The translations under genes and the position numbers were made by a program. The notes beneath the pieces were generated by a model. The model saw only the letters and a list, made by a program, of their open reading frames with translations. It was not told the origin of the DNA and ran no database searches. A stretch of 64,000 nt of DNA from Paraperibacillus marinus (GTDB lineage: Bacteria > Bacillota > Bacilli > Bacillales > DSM-1321), in assembly GCF_046237605.1 (NCBI RefSeq), contig NZ_CP143542.1, positions 4,092,001 to 4,156,000 of the forward strand. Reading direction: 5' to 3'. Shown here piece by piece: positions 16,374-24,500 of this stretch (within the stretch, counting starts at the first letter, position 1; every line of letters starts with the position of its first letter).

Positions 16374-16805
16374 TTATATAGGTATTTCCCCGTCAAATTC
16401 CCACAGCCCAAGCTGGCCTTTCGCGGGGATATATTCATCCAGCATCTTCATACCTTCGACCACCCACACATAGGCTCCTGCCTCATAATTTCCGAGCAGA
16501 TAATCATTGCCTGAAACCGTCCGGCCATCTTCCAATTCAGCCCATGTATCATGGTCTTCAACCACCCTCAGGCAGTTTTTTAGCGTACAGACTCCGATGA
16601 TTACTCCAGTCGGGAGATTGCCAGCTGTAAGGCCATGCTGATCCAGCAGCACCTGGGCATAGCTGACAGCAGCCTTATCTATTTTTTTGCTCGTATGAAT
16701 GGCCATAGGACCGCGATAATGAGTTCGCCAGGTCCGCGTTTCATATTGGGACTCGCCTAGAACGAATAGACTTGCCCAGGGCTGGATCATGGATAGGACT
16801 TTCAT
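16374..16805 (-). CDS. ASCH domain protein
   Basis: This 143-aa protein starts MKVLSMIQPWASLFVLGES and has the ASCH fold: QPWASL near the start, TRTWRTHYRGPMAIHTSKK, then IIGVCTL and GLWEFDGE at the end. Family knowledge: ASCH proteins adopt a PUA-like fold and are thought to bind RNA or modified nucleosides; some hydrolyse N4-acetylcytidine. The substrate here is unknown. It is a monocistronic gene after the nuclease terminator at 16914-16954. A weak AAGCTGAGGATA-like region precedes the start on the minus strand. Confidence 0.85.
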   Translation of the reverse strand: MKVLSMIQPWASLFVLGESQYETRTWRTHYRGPMAIHTSKKIDKAAVSYAQVLLDQHGLTAGNLPTGVIIGVCTLKNCLRVVEDHDTWAELEDGRTVSGNDYLLGNYEAGAYVWVVEGMKMLDEYIPAKGQLGLWEFDGEIPI

Positions 16806-16913
16806 TTATCAAAGCCTCCAAGCTGAGGATAGTTAGTTAATTATAGAGTACCCTTAAATACGATTAATATTTTTTTACTTAAGGCTCCGTTAAAATTAAT
16901 GTTGATATGTATA

Positions 16914-16954
16914 GAAAAAAAACAGAACTTCCATAAACCGGAAGTTCTGTTTGG
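16914..16954 (-). terminator. Terminator of the SNase gene
   Basis: AACAGAACTTCC pairs with GGAAGTTCTGTT, followed on the minus strand by a long T-run (about eight T). It is about 60 bp past the stop at 17015. Confidence 0.85.
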
Positions 16955-17014
16955 TTTCATTGTATTTTGACCTAATCCTCGTCCTTTGCTGATTGCGAAA
17001 ACAGCCTTTCCATT

Positions 17015-18211
17015 TTATCGCTCGCACGCATAGTTGTCTTTATCACGGTCATGCTTGGAGGCGTACGCCGGATGCCCAGCCGGCACTCCGTTCGGGTACA
17101 CCTTGCGCAGCTCTGTACAGTTCTGGTAATATTCCGATCCGCTTGCCGGAGCTGGCGTTGCCGCTGGTGCCGGCTTTGGCGCCGGTGCAGGTGCAGGGCT
17201 AGCGGCCGGCTTCCTGGCAGGTGCAGGGTTGGAACGGCTCACAGCCGTCTTCGCGTCCAGATCCCCTTTTGTGGTCCCATCGCTTCCATAGGCCCACAAG
17301 CCGGAGCCTGAAGAACGTGCTTCCCTTGCAAACTTCGCGAACAAATCGCTGTATTTCACATCCGGCGCATACGTCGACGGCTCGGCATAGCCTTTTAAGA
17401 CCAGGTCGGCATTGAACATCTTCGCCCGGATCTCCTTCTCACTGCGATCATCTGTCGGAATGGCGAGCCAGATGACCCGGAGAAGACGGCTGTAGCGGTC
17501 TGTTTCAGAAACATCCTTTTGCAGCCATACTTTTTTTCCATTCAGCTTGGAAGCAGTATAGTTGCTCGCTTCCTTGCCGTACTTTTCCGTCCTGGTGGTA
17601 GATTCCGGCGTGTTGACGCCGATAAAGCGGACTTTGCGGCCGTCAGAGGTTTCAATTGTATCACCATCCACGACCCGGCCAACCGTGACAAGTTCAAGGC
17701 CGAAGCGCTCTGCCAGCTGCTCCTGCTGCTGCTGTTTCTTAGCGGCAGCTGCCTGTTTGGCTTTTAATTCATCCTGCTTTTTCTTGGCTGCGGCAGCCTG
17801 AGCCGCGGCTATTTTCTTTTTCTCAGCCTCTGCCTTGGCTGCAGCCTGCTTTTTTTTGTCAGCCTTAGCTTTTGCTTCTGCGGCTTTCTTTTTCTCTGCT
17901 TCCGCTTTCTTTTTCTCTGCTTCCGCCTTCTCTTTTTTCTCGGCCGCTTTCTGATCATCCTTTACATCTGCAACCTTAGTCTTGCTCGCTTCCTTGACCG
18001 TTTCCTTTGGTTCTTCAAGATAGACAGTTCCAAGCACCAGGGTCAGCAGGACACCCGCGCCCATCACCCACCTGCCCATCCGGTATTGCCGTGCCAGAAG
18101 CAGACCGGCGATGAACAGCAGCAGTCCGATTGCAGCAATCGGCGTTGCAATCACAAGGCTCAGCAGTACTAGTAAAATGATCACAAGCAGTATATTCTTT
18201 ACGATTCTCAA
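17015..18211 (-). CDS. Membrane-anchored thermonuclease with Excalibur domain
   Basis: This 398-aa protein starts at TTG 18211 (GGGGGGA six bases upstream) or five codons earlier at ATG 18226. Two hydrophobic segments (about residues 5-40 and 48-62) precede a long Lys/Glu/Ala coiled coil (about 70-165) that would carry the enzyme away from the membrane. The SNase domain follows (about 175-310), with VVDGDTIE, RFIGVNTPE and YGKEASNY. A Pro/Ala linker then leads to an Excalibur calcium-binding domain ending DRDKDNYACER. Family knowledge: it degrades extracellular DNA or RNA with Ca2+. The gene stands alone between terminators. Confidence 0.88.
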   Translation of the reverse strand: MRIVKNILLVIILLVLLSLVIATPIAAIGLLLFIAGLLLARQYRMGRWVMGAGVLLTLVLGTVYLEEPKETVKEASKTKVADVKDDQKAAEKKEKAEAEKKKAEAEKKKAAEAKAKADKKKQAAAKAEAEKKKIAAAQAAAAKKKQDELKAKQAAAAKKQQQQEQLAERFGLELVTVGRVVDGDTIETSDGRKVRFIGVNTPESTTRTEKYGKEASNYTASKLNGKKVWLQKDVSETDRYSRLLRVIWLAIPTDDRSEKEIRAKMFNADLVLKGYAEPSTYAPDVKYSDLFAKFAREARSSGSGLWAYGSDGTTKGDLDAKTAVSRSNPAPARKPAASPAPAPAPKPAPAATPAPASGSEYYQNCTELRKVYPNGVPAGHPAYASKHDRDKDNYACER

Positions 18212-18323
18212 AAATAGTCCCCCCATTTTCTATGTATATATGCCTAAATTATTATAACGGGAAAATATAGGGATTTGGGTATTTAATGTAAACTTTTTAC
18301 TTGGTAAAATATTCAATAAAATA

Positions 18324-18352
18324 AAAAGCACCGCTGTGTGAGCGGTGCTTCC
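18324..18352 (-). terminator. Terminator of the RDD gene
   Basis: AAGCACCGCT pairs with AGCGGTGCTT, followed on the minus strand by TTTTATTTTATT. Confidence 0.8.
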
Positions 18353-18360
18353 ATTCCCTA

Positions 18361-18783
18361 TTAAGCTGCTTTACTTAGTTCAGCAGGCGCATCACTGGTC
18401 ACATAAGTGCCAGCAATCAAGTCATGCAGCGCCCGTTTGTCCTTGCGCATTCCCACCATGAAGGCGCTGACGATAAGAGCAATTCCGATGGTAAGGCCAT
18501 AGATGAGACCGCCAACCAAATTGCGCATCAGCATCGTCCCGATGCCGACCTTCCCACCGTTCACCTTGGCAATCCTGATACCCATTATCTTTTTACCGAC
18601 CGTATACCCATACCAAACAGTCGGTATAATCAAAGAATAAACGGCACCTGCTCCTGAAGAAATCGGACTTTGGTCACTATTCGGAAAGAGGAAATAATCC
18701 AGAATAGCCAACGGAACACCGATAATCACCATATCCAACAATTGAGCTCCAAGCCTTTTCCAAAAACCTACTGCATTTGACAC
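18361..18783 (-). CDS. RDD family membrane protein
   Basis: This 140-aa protein has the RDD signature near its start (FWKRLGAQLLDMVIIGVPLAI) and three to four membrane helices. IIPTVWYGYTVGKKIMGIRI and the C-terminal ALHDLIAGTYV are typical of the family. GAGGAGGAATG precedes the start. Family knowledge: RDD proteins are small transporters or regulators of poorly known substrate; some act in Na+/H+ exchange. It has its own terminator and no operon partner. The 310-bp region upstream (18784-19094) shared with the divergent NERD gene holds nothing else I can identify. Confidence 0.85.
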   Translation of the reverse strand: MSNAVGFWKRLGAQLLDMVIIGVPLAILDYFLFPNSDQSPISSGAGAVYSLIIPTVWYGYTVGKKIMGIRIAKVNGGKVGIGTMLMRNLVGGLIYGLTIGIALIVSAFMVGMRKDKRALHDLIAGTYVTSDAPAELSKAA

Positions 18784-19094
18784 CGTTCATTCCTCCTCTG
18801 GAAGTTTTAATTATGGAAAATAAATCCACATAAATCTTACCCTGCTTCGCTATTCCTCGTCAATTTTCACTATAAAACAGAGTAATAAATAGTAGGATTT
18901 ACCTAGTTAGAGTAGATTAAAAGCCTATCTGTCAGCTAGTGGATTTCTTTCCGTTATTAGGCGAAGCTGACACAAGATGAATGTAATTTTTATGTTGTTA
19001 GCAGGTGTCACAGTTGATAAAATTTCCTTAATAACTCATCTTTGTTGATGTTCCTGCTCTCTGTTATTAATTGACTAAAAGAGGTGCTGAAAAC

Positions 19095-20063
19095 TTGATT
19101 AAAAAAGAACGAGACGAATCCATCATGATTCAAAAGCTGAAGGCACTAAATATGCGGCTTGCCCCGGGTCACCCCGCCAAGCCGCAGGTCGAGGAGCAGC
19201 TGGGAAAGAGTTTGGCCGGCTTTCGGGGCGAGAAGTCCATCGACTACTATCTCACCTTCCTGCCTCCGTACCAATTTTTCATCCTTCACGACCTCCGCCT
19301 CCCCCATACAGATCCTTACTACTTTCAAATCGACACCCTCCTCCTCTCCCCACGGCTGATCGTCATCATCGAGATGAAAAATATAATCGGAGAATTGTAT
19401 TTTGATGATGAAGGCCGGCAGCTGATACGGACGCTCGATGGCAAAACCACCGCATTCAATGATCCCCGCCTGCAGGCCGGCCGGCACCGGCGCCAGCTCG
19501 AAGCCCTGCTGCGAGCAAACCGTTTCCCCGATATCCCCATCTATCCCCTCGTCCTCATCAGCAACCCAGCCGCCATCATCAAAGGCTCCAACAGACGCTC
19601 CATTGAAGACGTCCTCCACCTCAATGCCTTCCCTGACAAATTCGACATGCTCTGCCGCCGATTCACCGAGGAAAAGGTGAATCCAAAAGAACTGAACAAA
19701 CTATCCCGCATGCTGATCAAGCAGCATTCCCTCCTCGATCCCAACGTTCTCTCCAAATTCGGTTTGGCCACAGGAGACATCCTTCCCGGGGTGCAGTGCA
19801 CCGGCTGCCGCACACTCACCATGCAAAGACTCCGCGGCACCTGGTGCTGCCGAACCTGCGGTGCTGCATCCAAAGACGCGCATCTTGCCGCCCTGAAGGA
19901 TTATGCCCTTCTTCTTGGTCCGAGCATCAGTAACCAGGAATTTAGGCGCTTTCTTAAGATTTCCTCAATGTCTGTTGCGACCAAAATCCTGGGCGCCATG
20001 GATTTAAAAAGTACCGGGACGTTCAGAGACAGGCGGTATGTCCTTAGCGAGCGGGGGAAATAG
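19095..20063 (+). CDS. NERD domain protein with C-terminal zinc ribbon
   Basis: This 322-aa protein starts at TTG 19095, chosen because AGAGGTG is 8 bp upstream. The NERD domain (about residues 40-165) shows the nuclease-like core: GFRGEKSIDYYLTFL, YFQIDTLLLSPRLIVIIEMKN (D and E-x-K) and QAGRHRRQLEALL. A treble-clef or zinc-ribbon segment follows near 232-256 (CTGCRTL, then CCRTCGAAS), then a helical tail. Family knowledge: NERD is a predicted endonuclease-related domain for DNA processing. Two stretches of this gene, about codons 183-208 and the last codons, are copied in the repeat region that follows. Confidence 0.85.
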   Translation: MIKKERDESIMIQKLKALNMRLAPGHPAKPQVEEQLGKSLAGFRGEKSIDYYLTFLPPYQFFILHDLRLPHTDPYYFQIDTLLLSPRLIVIIEMKNIIGELYFDDEGRQLIRTLDGKTTAFNDPRLQAGRHRRQLEALLRANRFPDIPIYPLVLISNPAAIIKGSNRRSIEDVLHLNAFPDKFDMLCRRFTEEKVNPKELNKLSRMLIKQHSLLDPNVLSKFGLATGDILPGVQCTGCRTLTMQRLRGTWCCRTCGAASKDAHLAALKDYALLLGPSISNQEFRRFLKISSMSVATKILGAMDLKSTGTFRDRRYVLSERGK

Positions 20064-20122
20064 GTGCAGGAGCGGAGTTTAACGATGAAGGCGGGCGGTG
20101 GTTCTCGTCAAGAACGCGGTTG

Positions 20123-20253
20123 GCGAGTAAACCCTCGTAATCGGCGAGTAAATCTCGAGTTCGGCGAGTAAAATCCGATTTCCGCGAGTAAAGTTCCCTG
20201 TTCGGCGAGTAAAAAACGTTTTCGGCTAGTAAACTATGGAAATCGGCGAGTAA
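20123..20253 (+). repeat. Phased GCGAGTAA array 2a (7 units)
   Basis: The core GCGAGTAA (one GCTAGTAA) starts at 20123, 20144, 20164, 20184, 20205, 20225 and 20246, giving spacings of 20 or 21. Most units read TTCGGCGAGTAAA. It is the first half of a tandem duplication with a period of about 379 bp. No gene is supported here. Confidence 0.85.
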
Positions 20254-20362
20254 CGGCGCCCAGAGACCCATTTTCAGGTCCCCCACAGCACCAGCAAAGT
20301 GGCTTTTCATTAAAATCGCTTAAAAACGGTCTGATTTCGCACAAAAAGTGCTTCCAAAACCC

Positions 20363-20450
20363 ATTCGACTTGCTATGGCGCCGTCTCATCGAGGTAAAGG
20401 TGAATCAAAAGATCTCAGCAAACTACCCCGCATGCTGAGTGAGCGGGGAA
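20363..20450 (+). pseudogene. NERD-gene fragment, copy 1, in tandem repeat unit
   Basis: ATTCGACTTGCT, then GTGAATCAAAAGATCTC and TACCCCGCATGCTGA, match the NERD gene around 19643-19715. The match is fused directly to GTGAGCGGGGAAA, which resembles that gene's last codons (20048-20061). The reading frame is not maintained. It is an internally deleted remnant. Confidence 0.7.
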
Positions 20451-20500
20451 AACAGGCGGCGGGCGATTTTGGATCTAGTCCCGGCGCAGATACACGTGCC

Positions 20501-20632
20501 GCAAGTAAACCATCAATCCCCGCAAGTAAATCTACTGTTTCCGCAAGTAAAATCCGATTTCCGCAAGTAAAGTCACCCGTTTCGCAAGTAAATTCAGATT
20601 TGCGCAAGTAAACAATGGAAATCGGCGAGTAA
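20501..20632 (+). repeat. Phased GCAAGTAA array 2b (7 units)
   Basis: Cores start at 20501, 20522, 20543, 20563, 20584, 20604 and 20625. The first six are GCAAGTAA and the last is GCGAGTAA. The last unit and the following ~190 bp are nearly identical to the sequence after array 2a (20246 versus 20625, offset 379). Confidence 0.85.
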
Positions 20633-20741
20633 CGGCGCCCAGAGACCCATTTTCAGGTCCCCCACAGCACCAACAAAGTGGCCTTTCATTAAAATCGCTT
20701 AAAAACGGTCTGATTTCGCACAAAAAGTGCTTCCAAAACCC

Positions 20742-20960
20742 ATTCGACCTGCTCTGCCGCCGTCTCATCGATGGAAAGGTGAATCAAAAGATCTCACCAA
20801 ACTACCCCGCATGCTGAGTGAGCGGAGAAAACAGGCGGCGGGCGGTATCAATCTAGTTCCCAGGCGCAAGTAAACTATGAAAATCCGGAAGCTACTGCGC
20901 CCAGAGGCCTATTCGCTTGCCCCCCGCCACACCAACAAAGTGGCCTTTCATTAAGTCCTC
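20742..20960 (+). repeat. NERD-gene fragment copy 2 and degenerate third repeat unit
   Basis: 20742-20829 repeats the NERD-derived fragment of 20363-20450. It is followed by a shortened unit with only one core (CGCAAGTAAAC near 20867) and a diverged tail (CACCAACAAAGTGGCCTTTC). The unit therefore exists in two full copies and one eroded copy. No intact gene lies between 20064 and 21040. Confidence 0.7.
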
Positions 20961-20993
20961 CCCAAAACTGCAAAATTCCATCCAAAAACACCA

Positions 20994-21027
20994 CGAAAAA
21001 AGCACCTATCCCCCGATAAGTGCTTTC
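20994..21027 (-). terminator. Terminator of the 104-aa gene
   Basis: On the minus strand GAAAGCACTTATC pairs with GATAGGTGCTTTT (one G-U pair), followed by a T-run. Confidence 0.7.
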
Positions 21028-21040
21028 AACCTTTCCCTAT

Positions 21041-21355
21041 TCAATTCAGCTTAAGATCGTTCATCAAGTCACAAAATAAAGCCATCCTTTTCTCGGCAGC
21101 GAGTGGCAGCTGCTCGTTGCGAAAGGAGGTGTTTTGGATTAAGTGAAAGAATGTCAGGCAGAATTCTAAGTGTTGAGTGATGAAGCTGGATGATATGTCT
21201 ATGATGGTTAAGAGTTTTACTATGATGCGGGGTTGATTCAGCTCTTGGGAGTGGTCGGTGACGAAGGTGAAGAGCTCTCTTTGTTCTGCTTCATCTTCCA
21301 GGACGGCCCTGAAGAGTCTGTTTGTTTCCTGAATTGCTTTGTTTACTTGTGACAC
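21041..21355 (-). CDS. Uncharacterised 104-aa helical protein
   Basis: This protein starts at GTG with GCAGGAGG seven bases upstream, giving MSQVNKAIQETNRLFRAVLE. It is predicted all-helical, has no signal peptide or membrane segment, and ends LFCDLMNDLKLN. I do not recognise a family. The strong ribosome-binding site and own terminator support a real gene. It stands alone between the repeat region and the nuclease gene. Confidence 0.65.
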   Translation of the reverse strand: MSQVNKAIQETNRLFRAVLEDEAEQRELFTFVTDHSQELNQPRIIVKLLTIIDISSSFITQHLEFCLTFFHLIQNTSFRNEQLPLAAEKRMALFCDLMNDLKLN

Positions 21356-21482
21356 TTTATTTCCTCCTGCAGTTTCTATCCCTATGATAGTGAGTATTTC
21401 CAGCGGCTAGGATATGGCTACATTTTACATATTTTATTATAACAGTAAAAATTTTGAAATTAAACAACTTACTCATTCACAC

Positions 21483-21514
21483 GAAAAAGAGTGCAGCCCT
21501 GGGGCTGCACTCTC
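21483..21514 (-). terminator. Terminator of the large nuclease gene
   Basis: GAGTGCAGCC pairs with GGCTGCACTC, followed by TTTTTCG on the minus strand, just beyond the stop at 21520. Confidence 0.85.
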
Positions 21515-21519
21515 AATAA

Positions 21520-24500
21520 TCAGCTGGCGCTCCAAATCGCGTCTGCCCATTCCGGATGATCGATGAATGGGTTGCGGTTGTGCTGCCATTTTTCAAATAT
21601 TACGTTGTTGCGATGGCGTTCGAATTCGTCGACTGGATCCTGCTCGTTCCACTGCAGCAGGGTCGACAGCTTGCCATGGAGCGGTTTTGGCGAGTTGTTC
21701 ACGGTATTCGCGAGTTCAAGATCGATCTCGCCGTCTCCTTCATAGCGTACTGCCATGTAAAACAGCATTCTGGCAATGTCGCCTTTGACCCGGTTTGGCG
21801 GCTCCCATGAATCGGAATCATAATAGCACTGTGTGCATTCGGAATGCTGTTTGCCGCCGTTATCGAAGTCCAGGTTGCCTCTTGTGCTGTTGACCGAGGC
21901 ATCGGTCGGGCGCAGGTGATGGAGATCGGTGCCCGGGCCGACGGTGGTGCCAAAGTCGCCATGTGACTTGGCCCACACATGCTCGCGGTTCCAGTCATCC
22001 GCACCTGACCCAAAGGCCGATTTCGCCTGAGAACGTCCGGTATATAACAAAATGACATTATTCGGGTTATTCGGATCTTCATCTGTATCTTTGATGGCTT
22101 CGGTAATCTGTGAGTACGTAAGCTTTGTCTGCGGCTTAATGATGCTGTGGAGCGCAGCCTTCAGGGCCGCGCCTGTCTTGCCCTCGGCATTCTGATAATA
22201 GCCGCCCGCCTCTCCAGCCTTCACCACAGTAAGCGTGAACTCACCCTTCGCCTCTGCCTTGCCGTCGCTCGCTGTTACCGTCACCCGGACGGTTCCTTCC
22301 TGTCCGGTCGGAAGTGTGAGCACTGCACCGCTCAAGTTTCCGGCTGTGCTGGTAAACGTAAGCTGGTCTCCGTCCGCATCCTGGAAATGCTTTTTCAAAT
22401 CAATGACCGCTGACTCCCCGAGCCCGGCTGTCTTATCTGCAAAAGGGACGCCGAGTACGGGCGCTGTATTTTTCTTAGGAAGAAGCGGAGACACTACTTC
22501 ATCTCCGTTTTTGTTGTAAAAAGTGATGCCTGTAATGTCAGAGCCTTTTTCAATCTTCCACGATTGAATGTTCTCCGCACCCCAGATTTCGGTGATCTTG
22601 CTGCTGTCGATTACCACTTCCTTCACTTCAGCGCTGCTGAAATTGAAGGCGGCTTCCTTGCCGGTCGGATCCAGCACAACAACCGTATTCTTCAGGCCTT
22701 CCCCATCAAGTGTGGTAGTTTTCTTCAGATGCAAACCATTTGTAACCATAGACGCTGCATCAAGGGAAATCCAGGAATCCTGCGCCGCAACCGTCCACTG
22801 CTTGGCCACAAAGCGCTTCAGGTCCAGACGCTTCCCGTCCTTAGCCGGCGGCAGCTTTTCTTCACCTGCTGGGGTGGTCTGAATGATAACCGGATCATGG
22901 TCGCTCGCACGGCCGTGTTCCTCCATAAAGCCGGAGTTGATATGGACGATATCTACTTTCGTTGCTGGGGCAATATTGTTGGATACAAGAATATGATCCA
23001 GCACCTGGGCATTGCCCTGATAGGAGTATGAGTAACGGTCCTCGGCCGGCACTTTCTCGATCATATTGGTCAGCTCATTGCCCTTCAGCGTTTTCAGCGG
23101 GTTGGAGAATTCAAAATCGTTGAAGTCCCCAAGCAGGATAAGGTTCGCATCCGGATCCTTCGATTTCACATCTTTAACGAACCCGTTCACGATGCCTGCG
23201 ATCTTCATCCGCTGCACCTCACTGCCGAGTACAGGAGGTTGCACTTTACCAAACAGCGGAGTGTCCCCGCCCTTGGAGTTGAAATGGTTGGCAACCACAA
23301 TCACGCTTCGACCCTTGAAGCTGAATTGTGCGGCCAGCGGCTTGCGACTTGACTGGAATGCCGGGTTCGTTGGATCAATGCGGCCCGGATTCAGTGTCAG
23401 CTTATGATTTTCAAAGCCGACAGCCTCTGTCGCAGTTCCCTTTGTGCCCGGAGCGAGCGTCACCCGGTCTGCTTTATAAAGGAAGCCAACACGGATGTTT
23501 CCTCCTGGGGCACCGCCGTCCTTATTATTTTCAGGAGCGATATCGGTATAGCTGTACGCTGCCCCGCCAAGCTCCTTGATTTTGTTGATCAATGTAGCAA
23601 AGCTTTCGCCAGCGTCTGTATTGCCGCTGTTCGTCTCTCCATCATTATCCTGCATTTCGGTCAGGCCGATGATGTCGGGCTGATTCAAATTGGATACAAT
23701 CGCCTGCGCAAGCTTCGTTACCTTCGCGTCCGCATCCTGGGCTGAAAAGTTTTCTACATTATAAGAAGCAACAGTCAGCTTCTTATTGTCCGCACTGATG
23801 GACGTTGTTTCACGCTCGTTTCCGCCTTCGACAAACTGCGGAAGCTCTGCCTTGTCACTCAGGACTTTATAGGCGCTGAATCCGTAGCTGACTACGCCCC
23901 CAATGGAACCTTTGAAACGGTCGCCCATCTTGGCCACAAATTTCTCGTCATTAATATCGATTGTGATTCGCTCTGGATTATAATCCATCTCTGTAATGCG
24001 AAGGCCTCCGCCGCTCGTGTTCGTTTCCATATTGCCGGGAATCACCACAAGCTCTCCATACCGCTGAGGCGCTACAATCTTCGCATCATCGACTTCCACA
24101 AGCATGCCTTCCAGGCTTTCATAAAAATCAATGCCGTCTTCAACAGGATCAAATTCTTTCAAGCCGTCATTATCAATCACTTCTGTTGGAAGTGTCCGGT
24201 CAACGCCTAGCTTGACCGCTTTCGGCAAGGCTTGTCCGCTTCCTGTTTTAGTGATTACAGAAGCATTGATTTCTGTAACTGGCAGGTCTGTCTGCTGCTT
24301 TTCAGCATAGCCCTCCAGAACAAATTCCTTCACCACTCCACTCACGCTTACTGCATCACCCGTCTGCAGACCATGCGCTTTTTTATAAACCAGAATACCT
24401 TCTGAGGTTTTATCATCAGCATCCGGCTTTGGATCCTGCATGTAAAAGTTATTTGCATCCACAATCTTCGTCACGATTCCCGCGACATTCGGAACATTGA

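Noticed and set aside
20386..20607. 73-codon frame on the minus strand inside array 2b
   Set aside because: It is an artefact of the 20-21 bp repeat (LLAETVDLLAGIDGLLA pattern), with no ribosome-binding site; the same applies to other frames over the arrays.
20123..20632. CRISPR-like appearance of the GCRAGTAA arrays
   Set aside because: The repeated core is only about 8-10 bases with 11-13-base spacers, no hairpin and no cas genes; CRISPR repeats and spacers are each over 20 bases.
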